Positions 49,833 to 61,700 of a stretch of DNA of 64,000 nt are shown one piece after another. The stretch covers positions 436,001-500,000 of the forward strand of contig JAXIVH010000072.1 in the NCBI GenBank assembly GCA_036785325.1, read 5' to 3'. A program made the position numbers and the translations under genes. The DNA is from Urophycis tenuis. Its lineage: Eukaryota; Chordata; Actinopteri; Gadiformes; Phycidae. Below the pieces are notes generated by a model. The model made no database searches, had not been told where the DNA came from, and saw only the letters and a program-made list of their open reading frames with translations. Every line of letters begins with the position of its first letter. Positions within the stretch are counted from its first letter, which is position 1.

Positions 49833-52679
49833 CTGGGAACATGACACATGAGACTGTTGGTCTGGTTGATATGCAGAACACTCCTAATGTCATATCTATT
49901 CATTGTTGAGTTCCAGGCCTTCTCAACCGTACTGTAATGTAAATAAGATAAATAAGATGTATCGATGATGACAGAAGAAAGACAGACAGACTCCTCTCAT
50001 AGTGGTTCCCAACCTTTGTTGGCCACGCGGAAAACTGAACTTTTTTTGAGATCCCAACTTCTTACATTTTTGTGCATCCACTTCACACACATCGCTCTAA
50101 GAAGAAGAGAAGACCTTTCGGTCTTCATTGGTCATTCTCAGTATTTTTTAGATGTGGGAACGAAATTTGTTCTCGGCATTTGAACCATCCTATGGTACAT
50201 AGGAGCAGTGAGTAACCTAATGAGTAATATCATTGTCTCAGTAAACATATGCACATTCGTTCCTGGCTGTGAATCCGGCCGTACATGTGAATTAGGCAGT
50301 ACGTCAGTCTATATACAGCAATCTTACCAATACCCTACATGTGTATCAGGTGACTTCGAGGGGGTCCTGAAACAGAGGTTGGGAACCACGACTACCATAT
50401 CTGCATTGGTCAGTTGACAGAAAACCTTGGGAGGACTCACACCGGCCCACCACAACACAGTTATGTCTTGCTTGGCCCAGAGGCCGATTCCCATGTCAAT
50501 TCACAGCAGAGGTAGTTTGCAATGCTAACGCAGCATCTCAAAACTCACCGTTGACCTGGGAAGGTACAGAAGGGGTGACAGGTAGGTCATCAATCTGGAA
50601 GATAGAACAAACATTATCATAGTGGCTTCTCGCTCTAATAACAGAAGGTAGTGCAGGTTAATAGAAGCGGTTAATGTACAGGGTGAGTATCAGAGCAAGG
50701 GACATATGTTTGCCACAGACAGAGAGAGCGAGCGAGAGAGATTGTCATTGGCGGTTCATGAGCACTGTGTTCAGAAGGCGGCAGTGGCATCTCTTCCCTG
50801 AGGTCTTTGCTTGCCCCTCCGTCCGTCTGTATGAGGTAGGAACACAAGGAGAGTAGGGGTATGGCCATGGGTTTAGAGCATGTTCAGTGACTTACAGACT
50901 CGTATGTCGGGGGGCAAGAAGGCAGCTGGGGGGGGTTCCCTCCTCCCACTGGGAAATGGTCAACATAGGTCCCGTGAGGGGGGCTGTATGGTCCCTGTGG
51001 GAGAGAGAGGAGGGGGGGGGGGGGGTGGGACAGAAATGAGGATAGAGAGAGGAACAGAGAAAAGATGGATAGAAAGGGAGAGAGAGGATGAGGTAGAGAT
51101 AGATGAATAAGGAGAGACACAAGTACAAACTAAAAACTAGTAGAAAGTGCAACTTGATTGATGCAGCAAACTAATTGTGATAATCACATGTCTATAGTTA
51201 CTAATAATGAGTTGACATGTCATCCAAACAGCATCAATACCAGAACTCAGAGGGGGTTTGTCTGGACTTACTGCTCCTTTAGAGGGGTAGATGAAGGCTG
51301 AGGGATGGGGGAAATCCATACCCGGGGCAGTGAAGCCCCCTCCCCCTCCTCCTCCTCCTCCTCCTCCTCCTCCTCGGGGCTTATTGTCACTATCCACATC
51401 GATCAGGTTTGCCTCCTCACCAGGAGAGACTTCGGGCTGCCGAGATGAGGGTAGCAAGTATTCTATTTTTCAGATGAATTGCCTTTTTTAAATTGCACAA
51501 TCAAATATTGATATTTTAATCCATGTCAAGTTGGCATAGTCAGGTCAATAGCCAGCCCTAGTCTGTTATCACAGTGCTTTGAATGTGGGTCCCTCAAGGA
51601 GACCAGAAGTGGGTTGAGGCATGGCCACAATAAACAGATTTTTTATTAATATGTCAAAAGCTGATGTTCATTGCCAATTGAATAATACAAAATATAATTT
51701 ATCGAACTATTTGACAAGAAAAAACTTTGGAAAACTCTCAGATACCATGTTGGGCTCTTACCCGAACCATGGCGTCAGGCTCATAGGGCACGTTGTAGTT
51801 CTTGGCGATCTCTATGAGGTAACGCTCAACCAGGATCTTGGGAGGGGCCTCCACACTTAGCTTGTGCATCAGCTGAGGAACAAAACATTGCGATTAAGAC
51901 ATCATTTCAGTTCATTGTTCAAAGACAGTCCGAGGATGGTTTGAATTGCCTACCCGGTCGTTGACAGTTCCAATCTGGTTTGTCCTGCACAGCTTGCCAT
52001 ACTCCTTGCTATATTTAGCACACAGCTGATCAGACACCTGGAGAGAGAGGAGTGCCAGGTCAGAACACATGACGTAAACGTCTGCCAGCCACAAGCTTTG
52101 TGGCCGTCATGACAACAGAGCTAGCTAGCACTTTCAACAGCCAGAAGGCTAGATGCTTTTAAGTGTCAGTGAACCCACTATTTCAGCTGGAATTCGATGA
52201 CTGGAAATAAGACTTTTGGCTGAGAGTTCTAGGAGGGAACAACCCGTGTGTTACGATGTCCATACATCTTGTGTTGCCAATAAGCGTACTTTACAGGCAT
52301 CTCGACGTCACAAAAAGACTGTTACCTATGTTTGACTCAGAGTGGAAGGTTAAGTTCATGTAGTGTTTTGGGGAGACAAAGGATTTTACACCTGTTTTCT
52401 CTAATACAGTCGAATTGGAGTAACAATGGCAAAATGGCATAGACTACTATGTTCATGATCATAATGGGTTAAAGATTTTATATATTACCACGTTTCGGTA
52501 AAATGGTTCAATGGCTTTTCTAAAAATTGGTTGTTCTCGTTATGACAAGGAACTTACTATTTTGAGTTCCGTCACCTCTGACTGGAGTCGCGGAGCAGCC
52601 CAGATGAGGGTGGACACAGACTCCTGGAGACCGGGGTCCAGCTCCCTGGCAGAACACACACACAAACCTTCTGTGTGCA

Positions 52680-52739
<60 letters not shown>

Positions 52740-54016
52740 TCTTAAGGCTGGGTTATGCTTCGTTTATGCTTCCGCGTCGACGCAATGCTGGGGGGTTACG
52801 GACCCTTTACGTCCTTGACGTGCACCTCCCCAAATCCTAGAGGTGCATCGAGGCGACGCAACACCAACGCAGCAGCTTTGGCTGTGATTGGTTCGCTAAC
52901 TACATCCGCTGGAGATCGGTTTCAACTCATAAACACCGACACAGTGTGATAAATGCTTCGACTGATTAGCGACAACATATATATATATATAACTTTTGCC
53001 TTCATGTCTGTAAACTTTTTTTTTTACTCGCTAGTAATCCATATGTAATGACCAGAATGGTCATTCTGGTCCCTCTACCGGTGTGGCATTGAATTGCATT
53101 TCGACACGTAAACCCCACGCAGAACCATCACGGTCTCATGACTCATGCGTCCGAGCAACTGCGTGGCCATTGTGTGATCACTACGTAATCACTACGCGGA
53201 ACCATAACCAACCCTTAAGACTGCATGATAGGCATGCTCCAGCTCAGTTACCAGGAAGTCTTAGAATGCATCCATCAGTAATGGGCATGCTCTCATTTGA
53301 TGACATACTAATGCATGTGCACTCGTATAGTGACATACTAATGCACATGCTCCCCAATGGTGACTATGCTGTGTATTGTGATGATGCTGTGTATCCAGTT
53401 CTAGACATCAATCACATATGTGATTGTACTACACGTGATAGTAAATGTCTGATGACACAATCAGAGAATTGTTGCTGCACTTCCTGTTAGAATACATTGG
53501 TGTTGAAGAAAAACATCGAGATTTAACAGGTGCAACAAGTATAAGGTGAATCGCGATAAGACTTTTGGAATCCAGCAATGTCAACAAGGCAGGTCATCAT
53601 CCATGCTCCAGCCACTTACTTCATGGACTGGATGAGTCCGAAGCGTGCGAGCAGCAGGTCACAGTGGAGCTCCAGGATCTCCATGGCCTCCACCAGGTAG
53701 TCTTCTCGGATGATGTGTTCGACGCGAATACGTGCACGCTCATCTTTCCCTGCCGACAGGTAATCTGCAATCTCCTTTCTGGCTTTCTGGGCAAGCTCGG
53801 CTGTGTTTGAATAATAATTGAGGTTATTTACACATCACAATTAATGTATGACTTTATGATAAGATAAAATGAGGAAAGAGTTACAGGGAGCACAAAATAT
53901 GAACTATGGATTTAACAAAATTACTCACTTTTCTTTTTCTCCAGGAGCTTGAGTCGGTTGATGACCAGTCGCAGGTTGACTTTCAGTCTCTCCGCTTTAA
54001 ATCCTCCTCCCAGCAT
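49666..54016 (-). CDS. ist1: IST1, ESCRT-III-associated factor
   Basis: IST1 forms ESCRT-III-like filaments, recruits VPS4 and spastin, and acts in endosomal tubule fission and cytokinesis. Nine coding exons with GT-AG borders sum to 1029 bases (342 residues, compared with about 365 in human). The N-terminal Ist1 domain is nearly invariant: MLGGGFKAERLKVNLRLVIN, ERARIRVEHIIREDYLVEAM, ESVSTLIWAAPRLQSE and YSKEYGKLCRTNQIGTVNDR. A Pro/Gly-rich linker contains a run of 12 Gly. The C-terminus DIDFDDLSRRFEELKKKT is the MIT-interacting motif. No defect seen. A non-coding first exon ends at 54365. Opposite strand to the polycystin gene, tail to tail. Confidence 0.96.
50105..50215 (-). mobile_element. 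Single-copy relative of the repeat at 17780-18413
   Basis: Shares GGTCTTCATTGGTCATTCTC and CCATCCTATGGTACATAGGA with the SINE-like repeat at 17.8 kb, but without the minisatellite expansion. Confidence 0.7.
50549..50594 (-). CDS. ist1: ist1 coding exon 8
   Basis: 46 bp, acceptor ctatcttccag, donor gtgagt. Encodes IDDLPVTPSVPSQVN; phase 1 at the end. Confidence 0.92.
50896..50994 (-). CDS. ist1: ist1 coding exon 7
   Basis: 33 codons, acceptor ctctcccacag, donor gtaagt. Pro/Gly-rich linker beginning GPYSPPHGTYVDHFPVGGG and ending PTYES. Confidence 0.92.
51272..51436 (-). CDS. ist1: ist1 coding exon 6 (poly-Gly linker)
   Basis: 55 codons, acceptor catctcggcag, donor gtaagt. Encodes PEVSPGEEANLIDVDSDNKP, then Arg and 12 Gly from a GGA/GGG repeat, and FTAPGMDFPHPSAFIYPSKG. 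Confidence 0.93.
51762..51872 (-). CDS. ist1: ist1 coding exon 5
   Basis: 37 codons, acceptor tttgttcctcag, donor gtaaga. Encodes LMHKLSVEAPPKILVERYLI and EIAKNYNVPYEPDAMVR. Confidence 0.97.
51954..52037 (-). CDS. ist1: ist1 coding exon 4
   Basis: 28 codons, acceptor ctctctctccag, donor gtaggc. Encodes VSDQLCAKYSKEYGKL and ends TVNDR. Confidence 0.97.
52558..52645 (-). CDS. ist1: ist1 coding exon 3
   Basis: Acceptor gttctgccag, donor gtaagt. Encodes ELDPGLQESVSTLIWAAPRL and SEVTELKI. Confidence 0.97.
52683..52733. repeat. (GT)n microsatellite
   Basis: About 25 GT units in the intron upstream of ist1 coding exon 3. Confidence 0.96.
52742..53218. mobile_element. MITE with inverted GGCTGGGTTATGCTTC-type ends and TTAA flanks
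   Basis: Left TTAAGGCTGGGTTATGCTTC and right, inverted, TTAAGGGTTGGTTATGGTTC bracket 477 bp rich in CGCG and ACGTA motifs. Ends resemble those at 5988-6708 in style. TTAA on both sides could be the target site. Confidence 0.65.
53620..53800 (-). CDS. ist1: ist1 coding exon 2
   Basis: Acceptor caaacacag, donor gtaagt. Encodes ELAQKARKEIADYLSAGKDE and ends ARFGLIQSM. Confidence 0.97.
53929..54016 (-). CDS. ist1: ist1 coding exon 1
   Basis: ATG at 54014-54016, preceded by acceptor tgtcactacag. Encodes MLGGGFKAERLK...LLEKKK; donor gtgagt, phase 1. Confidence 0.96.
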
Positions 54017-54364
54017 GGCTGAGATCTGTAGTGACAGACATACCAGAGAATGAGTCACTGAATCAGGTGAGCGTGACCGTACCACCGGAAACCGAACAAA
54101 GAAGACATTAAGTACTGAAATCTACCTTAGCCTAAATGAATCCGACACTTGTTGTTGGGATAGGTCAGTGATAATAAACGATCAACGTCCCTGGCCTTCA
54201 CCTATACAGTTGAATAAAAGCGCTCTCAAAATTTCCCTAGCATGTTAGAAACTAAATAAATACATTAATAACCCCCCCCCCCCACACACACACACCGGAT
54301 AAACAGCATAAAGAGCACTCATAGCAAATAGAAGCTAGAAGTTAGTAATAGACTCAGACCTTAC

Positions 54365-54480
54365 CTGTATTGATCGCGACTGAGCAAAATTTGTGCGAAA
54401 GTTGTTTGTGGCTTTTGATGGCTCGCCTTCTACTTCCGTGTTTGCGATCTCCCGTGCGTCACTAAAGAGGAGGTTTCCTG
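54365..54480 (-). promoter_or_regulatory. ist1: ist1 non-coding first exon and promoter
   Basis: A donor (gtaaggtc, read leftward from 54364) follows ...GATCGCGATCAATACAG-like GC-mixed sequence. Upstream lie an ETS-type site (ACTTCCG at 54432-54438) and GTGCGTCAC (a CRE-like half site) near 54455. TATA-less, as usual for housekeeping genes. The transcription start is approximate. Confidence 0.5.
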
Positions 54481-54934
54481 GAGAGCGATGGGGTGATATG
54501 AGCACTAGATGGCAGGCCTTGACACCAGTTATATATTTATAGCCTACATTAGGAACTCGAATCTGTTGCTGGAAAAAATAATCAACAAATATGTTTTAGC
54601 GCTGCCTCTACATCTATAGATAACAAGATAACAAAGCATGTGTTTGCCCTTAGATGAGATGAGGTCTATTGGCCTTTTACACAGAAGTGTAATGCTAAAA
54701 CGATTAAACCGGAAGTGCATTCGCGATTTTACTTTGAAATGTACCCCGTGCATTTCCTGTCCTGACAGTGGGGGTCGGCCTGAGAGTGGAGCCTGTGGCG
54801 GTAGCGACCTCACAGTGGAGGTCTGCAGCCAGGACCTCTTGATTTTCCCTGACACCTCTAACTATCTCCTGGGGCAAATCCCCCCAGGTGGTGTTGTCGG
54901 TAGACCTTTTGTAACCCTCCGCTTGCCACAGAAA

Positions 54935-55240
54935 GCAGAAAGTGGTGTCTATCCCCACCTTAAGTGGTATTTCAGTATCCCAGTCTGGGTCATCTGTACC
55001 CTCGGAGTTGTTTACCTTACCCTATTAAAGGCGCCCGCCAACAATGCTTGGCGTGCATTTCTAAAGAAAGCTGTATCCAGTGTATTGCTCTGTTGAACTG
55101 TGCCTGTTAACTTTTGGTGTTGGTTGATTTCATTCAGCGCTCACTGACGTGTCCTGTGCCGGTAATCCCTTCAGATGGGATTCAGTTTTTACCACAATAC
55201 TGAAATATGACCTAAGATAGGGATAGACACCACTTTCTGC
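54935..55240. repeat. 44-bp inverted repeat with about 218-bp loop
   Basis: Arms 54935-54978 and 55197-55240 (GCAGAAAGTGGTGTCTATCC...TTTCAGTAT) differ at about five positions. The open frames in and around it match nothing I know. Possibly a fold-back MITE or a hairpin RNA source. Confidence 0.7.
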
Positions 55241-55573
55241 CCTATCCCATTCTACCAGACGACCAGAGTCTCAGCTCGTTCCCAAGGTCTTCAGCTCTTC
55301 TGTGGCCCAACCAGACCAGGGCACGGGGTCGAGGCCTGCGTCGCTGGCAACTGTCATTAGTTTCAAGTATATTAATCATGCATCAATTGGTAGAGAAAAA
55401 CAAGTACATAAATGTGTTAACTTGCACATGGTAAAAGTCCTCACACAGAATGACTTGCAGAAAAAGGCCTGCGGGTTCATTTTCCATCACAGGGCATCAA
55501 CGCTTCTGACACTCCTTCTTGCTATTATCATATTTGAACATGTGTGAATTCTTGTAGCTGTGGTCAGGAAGAA

Positions 55574-56373
55574 GCACAAGGCTGCGGTGACTCCACCTGT
55601 AAGTGGCCCTACAGCACAAGGCTGCGGTGACTCCACCTGTAAGTGGCCCTACAGCACAAGGCTGCGGTGACTCCACCTGTAAGTGGCCCTACAGCACAAG
55701 GCTGCGGTGACTCCACCTGTAAGTGGCCCTACAGCACAAGGCTGCGGTGACTCCACCTGTAAGTGGCCCTACAGCACAAGGCTGCGGTGACTCCACCTTT
55801 AAGTGGCCCTACAGCACAAGGCTGCGGTGACTCCACCTGTAAGTGGCCCTACAGCACAAGGCTGCGGTGACTCCACCTGTAAGTGGCCCTACAGCACAAG
55901 GCTGCGGTGACTCCACCTGTAAGTGGCCCTACAGCACAAGGCTGCGGTGACTCCACCTGTAAGTGGCCCTACAGCACAAGGCTGCGGTGACTCCACCTGT
56001 AAGTGGCCCTACAGCACAAGGCTGCGGTGACTCCACCTTTAAGTGGCCCTACAGCACAAGGCTGCGGTGACTCCACCTGTAAGTGGCCCTACAGCACAAG
56101 GCTGCGGTGACTCCACCTGTAAGTGGCCCTACAGCACAAGGCTGCGGTGACTCCACCTGTAAGTGGCCCTACAGCACAAGGCTGCGGTGACTCCACCTTT
56201 AAGTGGCCCTACTGCACAAGGCTGCGGTGACTCCACCTGTAAGTGGCCCTACAGCACAAGGCTGCGGTGACTCCACCTGTAAGTGGCCCTACAGCACAAG
56301 GCTGCGGTGACTCCACCTGTAAGTGGCCCTACAGCACAAGGCTGCGGTGACTCCACCTGTAAGTGGCCCTACA
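55574..56373. repeat. 40-bp minisatellite, 20 copies, each with a splice-donor-like GTAAGT
   Basis: Perfect 40-bp periodicity. The unit contains GCTGCGGTGACTCCACCTGT followed by AAGTGGCCCTACA. Variants: CACCTTTAAG in three units and CTACTGCAC in one. Seventeen units hold CCTGTAAGTG, close to a donor consensus. Intergenic between ist1 and mphosph10. Confidence 0.96.
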
Positions 56374-57850
56374 GCAGGGTCCTGGGAGTTTTGAGGAGGG
56401 GGGTTGAAAATAATGTTGCGGTTTGAAAAGAACTGTTTATACTGTTAACTATACTGTAACTATACTGTGGTTAGTTGAGGTTGCTTGTAAAAGCACACTA
56501 TATACTATCCACCATACTTAATATTCTTATTATTCTTCCGTATGTTTTTTCATTCGACTACTACTCCCAGTTTTGGTCGCATACACAAAAAAGGTGTCAA
56601 AACGTGCAGGCTAGGATCGGTGCGCTATGACTTTTCTAAGGGTTTCCGCAAACCGTATTCGAATTATTCAGCAAAAATATGCCAAAAAATCCCCCCAATG
56701 TTACTTTATGGAGAGGCTAGAGTGGATGACATCATAGCTAGAGTGGAGAGGGAGAGAAAAATTCATTAAAAAATACATTCGGAAACTGCGCTCAAGGCCG
56801 CAAATGCCACTCTACAGAAATAATATAGAAATATAATATAATATAGAAATAATGTAGTTATAGTTTGGGCGTAGGACACACAGATGCACCACCAACATGC
56901 ACCCACAGCCTCATAGACTGCCATGTTAAAAAGGCGGGAAAATTTCTGGAGGAAAGCAGAGGTAACATTTCTTCCGATCGCTCTAAATGTCCAATTCCTT
57001 CAGTTTTTCTTCACAAAACACATATGTAGACGTTCAGAAAGAGCTCAAGATGCTCAAAGTGAAGCTGTTCAATGATAGGAACTACAGTTTGGCCAGAAAT
57101 CCTTTTTGTTCGAGTGTACTTTCAGACGTATTTCTCTCTCTCAGCGCCGTCAAATGTCACAGCAGCAGCTGCGGTTGACTGGTCTTCTCTGATTGGTGGC
57201 TGCCACCTGGCCCTGGTTGCATGGCTACCAAAGCCTGACTGTGATTAACTTTATTGAACCCTCTGTACGATAATGACCGTCAATAATACAGTTAGAATGT
57301 CGGCCATTTTATGCTTCTCTCTCACGGACACAAACAGACAGATAGATAGAGACAGACAGACACACAGACAACATCAATGGTACATTTTTAACAGCCTATT
57401 TGTTCTCTCATATGAACACACGTTGAAAGCTTGATCTATCACATACCTAAGCAATGGTAGGGGTAATATACTGTATGATATATAGTAATATACTGTAAGC
57501 TACTCAGCAGTGTCAATAATGTATGGGCGAGTCACCAGGGTCAAGCACACTCAACATTTCTTTAGAAATGTTCTAGTTGTACTATTATTTACGAGTACGA
57601 GTGATTTAGTTTTATACAGCGTTTTTTTCTGTGTGAAATGTCTGATAGTTTCCGCCAATACACACACACATCAGTTTCATCAATATTATATACAGTTCAT
57701 GTTAAGTCACTTTCACCGTATTATATAAAAGTATGTGCATCACACCCACACCGAAGCTCCACTGGCACTTAGTTCTTTGCCTGCTTTTTACTGTTGTAAA
57801 ACACTATTGGCTGCTGTAAATTACCTCACAGCATAGTCTACAGCTGTAAA
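56374..57850. other. Intergenic, dispersed repeat-like sequence
   Basis: 56530-57180 has a CG-mixed character unlike its flanks (TTTGGTCGCATACACAAAAA, GATCGGTGCGCTATGAC), which suggests a repeat. No coding potential recognised. Confidence 0.35.
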
Positions 57851-57942
57851 CCACCCCTCATTACAGACGCTTTTTATCCAAAGCGACTCACAAGCAGTAC
57901 ATTTGTCAGAAATAATGTAGATTTCCTGATTGGAGATAATTG

Positions 57943-58014
57943 ATTGGAGATAATGATTCGAACAGACAGCCTTGTGATCTGGTGTCAGTTGCGCTACCAT
58001 TGCGCCACACGGTC
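57943..58014 (-). pseudogene. tRNA-Trp-like relic or tRNA-Trp-derived SINE head
   Basis: On the minus strand it reads GACCGTGTGGCGCAATGGTA, GCGCAACTGACACCAGATCA, then CAAGGCTGTCTGTTCGAATC. The D-arm, the anticodon loop with CCA and the T-loop follow cytosolic tRNA-Trp. The 3' side does not pair with the 5' acceptor strand, and a fish SINE-body motif (ACGCTTTTTATCCAAAGCGA, 57868-57887) lies beyond. Not a working tRNA. Confidence 0.7.
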
Positions 58015-58478
58015 TACAGAACTTCGAGTAGGTAACACATGTGTTAACTACCTACTGTGTGACATTAGCAGTTCACAAAGTTTACTGGCAACACCAGCAA
58101 AGACCAGAATAAACAGTGCACCACTTCACACACGACTGAGTTGAAGAGCAAGTCTGTCACCTTAGGTAGACCTAATCTCTCTGGGGGAACAGGCCCAGCT
58201 GGGTGATGGAGAAAACATCACTAAGCGTGTGCCACTTGTGATTTTTCCAGGGAATATCACCACCAATACCATCCCCTAGTTTGTGACATTCATAATACTG
58301 CAAATTGAGCCATAGGCTTAATTTACGTTACTTTGAATCTCAACAGAATTATTCAATCTCATCAACTATTCAAAATGAATGTTGTTTGTTGATTGTTTAC
58401 TGTCGTGCACAAACCAAGTCAAATTCCTCATATGTGCAAACCTACTTGGCAATAAACATCTGACTTCTGAATCAGCAA

Positions 58479-58484
58479 TTTATT
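58479..58484 (-). promoter_or_regulatory. mphosph10: Candidate mphosph10 poly(A) signal
   Basis: AATAAA on the minus strand, 127 bp after the stop codon. Confidence 0.6.
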
Positions 58485-58610
58485 TGAAAAAAAAAACATC
58501 AATTATTTAGAAGAAAAACCATTTACTACAAGTACTGACTCGGAAATAGATTGCAGTGTTTTTATACAAAATAAATCTATACTGTGAGATATGTTTTCCA
58601 TCTGCTCTGT

Positions 58611-58757
58611 TCACAACTTGAGTTTGCTGGCAGACAGTTCCTTCTTCTTCTTCTTCGCTGTCTGTCCCTTGGCGTCTTTGATCTGACTCCTCACCTGGTC
58701 CTGCAACTGTGAGAAGAAAGCCTGGGACGACCGCAAAGCCTTGTCCTTCCCCTCATC
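58611..58757 (-). CDS. mphosph10: mphosph10 last exon
   Basis: 49 codons with stop, acceptor ttttgtgttccag. Encodes DEGKDKALRSSQAFFSQLQD and a Lys-rich tail ending SKLKL. Confidence 0.96.
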   Translation of the reverse strand, partial: DEGKDKALRSSQAFFSQLQDQVRSQIKDAKGQTAKKKKKELSASKLKL

Positions 58758-61700
58758 CTGGAACACAAAACTAGCGTTCAGCTCTCATGCAATAGACGGA
58801 CAGTAGACTACAACAGTAGCTTAGCATTCAGCTCTCACACTCAATCAACATGAGCCTAGCTTTTAGCTCTAAAACGCCAACAGTGAAGACCTCATCAAAG
58901 CTAATATAACCAACAAGATACTCTTCAAAGATAATATCAAGACACCACCATCAACACCACACTGACCTTGAGTATGGTTGCTTTCCCACCCATGGTAATC
59001 TTCTTGAGCTTCTCGGCCACCTGGGTCTTGGACAGCTTCTTGTTCCCCTCGGTGCCGCTGGCGTCTTTCAGTTTCTGTTGTCTCGCTTTCTCCTTAATCC
59101 TCACCTGCTTCACCTTCTTCATCTTACGTCTCTGCCGTTTCTTGTCTGTCATAGTCTTCTCTGAGTCTCCCAGCACATCTCCTGCCTTGTTCTTCTCCTG
59201 TGGTCAGATGAGTACATTATTATAATTGACCGGAGCGTTAGTACTTCACTGAGTGCTTCCCACAAAGAATCCTTACGACACCTCTGAAACATTTATTTTT
59301 TAGTTATTTAGTTAGTTATTTTTTGCATTTGTGGACCGTAAAGTTGATAGAGAAAGGGTAGTAGGTGTAAGATAGTTGAAAGACAAATAGCATAGGACTG
59401 CTGGTGGGAATCAAACCCGGGCCGCTACTAGGTGTGTATTGCCTACAGCGCAGTAGTGGGTTGAGCGACCAAAACCATTTCTCATAATCTTTCTGAATCC
59501 AGACTGCTTCATAAAATATCTACAGTTTACAAGACCATCCCATTACCCCATATGCATGTGACCCATAGGTTGGGAAACACTGACTGTGCTGAACAGAGTG
59601 ACCTACCTTGACCTCCTCTGGGGCCAAGAGCGTAGCATTGCTAACGCTAACGGGAGCCACTTCCTCCATGGAGATGGAGGGGAGGTTGGACACAACCTTA
59701 ATCTCTGGAATGGCCTGAGAGAAAACAGGAAGTGAAGCGTGAGTTTCACATCTCATTAACACCAGAGGCCTGGAAGCTCTTTGAACAGCACTACAACCAC
59801 ATTTATTATTACACACATCATTATTCATTTTCTTACAGGAATATGTCCTATTTTGCTATAATTTTGTACCTCATTTTATCATTTGTATTTGTATTGATAC
59901 TGCACAATTCAAGGGAAAATGTCAGTGATTTTTACACTTAAAAACAATCTGAAATAATTTGAAATGCTGTGAAAATGAAAATCATTTGTGTGATCTTTCA
60001 ACTGTTTCATTTCAACTGTTCATTTTTTATACGATTAATGCATAATAGTGACATATTGTGCACTTTGAAATGTAATATTTTGTATTTGTGTGCAGTGCAC
60101 ACAAATACAAAATATTACATTTCAAACCTTGTGTGCAGTGCTCGGCTACAATAAGACTACAATCATCTCGCTGGAGGGCAATGTGAGCCATGTCTGAGAC
60201 ACCGCTGGTCTCGTGGTGTAAACCACTAGCCGGCAGTTTCAATGACATTCAATTTTGGCATTTCACTTTTTAGTTTAGTTTTTAGTTGTTGTTGATTGTT
60301 CCCTTTGTTCCCTGCTGAAGATCACTTTATTACTGAGCGTGAGTATAGAGTAAACAGCACAGCTCATCAAAGCACTTTTTTTTACCGTTGCAGAGCGTTT
60401 ACCAAAATAAGTTTAGTTGTAGAGCTCTCATTAGATCCTACATGTGCTGTGGCAATATGTTTTGCCTACCTATGTGATCTAAGAGCTACAATTTAAGTGT
60501 CATTTGTAAAGTCATCCATCTGGTATGAGTAAATGAAATGTAAGAATATCTGTTTTTAGTTGACTGTGCAGGAGGAAAGGCTTTTAGACTGCCTGCCGAA
60601 TTTTGGATTCAGTTCAAATCACCCGATTCAATTTCAATCAAAGCATCTCTGATTGGTTCGGGGAATCCATCTGGCCTGTTACATATAGCTAAGCTATCCA
60701 CATGTGCTTAAACACAACACTTTTTTGGGGGGTGTCAAAACACTTTCCAGCTCCCAAGTCTTAGCTACATGCGGCCTCTATTACCTGTTTGATCTGGTTG
60801 TAATGCAATTTTTTAACCCACAACTGACAGAATTTGAGGGTAGAGTCCAACACGATTGCTTGCCTCTTGCTCGAAGCATTTGACCCTTCGCAAAACTATT
60901 TTAGTGGGACATCCTGCAGTACTTACAGGTTTAGGGCTGAAGTGGAAGTTGGAGAGGGCATCCAGTTTTAGGAAGAGCGTATCCATCATCTTTTTGATTT
61001 CTACATTGGCTGAGTTCTCCTCAACCTCTGTCTTTTGCTGAAAACCGAAAACAATAAAGGCTTAATTAAAAAAATGTATTCCACAAAGAACACCAGAAGC
61101 ATAGTAAGAAATAAAAAGGTATTGGAATAGACTGATAGATTTTTAAAGGATTTGGACGGTTTTTTGACCCCAGGTTAAATGTTGACGTGACCTTCAGAAA
61201 TTAGGCAGTTGGCCATCAATTGATTCTATCTATTGTCCCATTGCTGTTTCTTGGTTTTGTCCAGCACAAGTAAGCACATACTAACTGCCCTGGCTAGGCT
61301 GCATTAAAACCAGTTCAACCCCCCCCTCCCATGTTGTCTGCACTCTCAATTCAGATGTATCACACTGCCAATAACACAATCACCGTCTTTGCACAGAATT
61401 CTAACTACGCGCTTCAGTCTCCAAGTCTGCAAGCATGTGCAGTGGCGTGTAAACACAGAATCAAAACTTTCGTATTGGTTCTTGTGAACTCTAAAGAAAG
61501 CTCTGTAGCCAGGGACGTTCGTATACACTAAATTACAGCAATGGGTGCTACTAAATACTAAAGTACCCTGAAAAGCACCATATGAATGCAAAATGTGATT
61601 AATTATCATTTATGCACAAATGAGGGGGTTACCTGTGTTTGTTTGATGAACTCTTGTTCATAGATATGTGCCAGGCTCAGCTTGCTCTTCTCATGGTCAA

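Noticed and set aside
54638..55096. 152-codon open frame on the plus strand upstream of ist1
   Set aside because: No recognisable domain, no splice support, overlaps a fold-back repeat and probable ist1 upstream region.
57943..58014. Functional tRNA-Trp gene
   Set aside because: The 3' acceptor and T-stem strands do not pair with the 5' side, so the cloverleaf cannot close.
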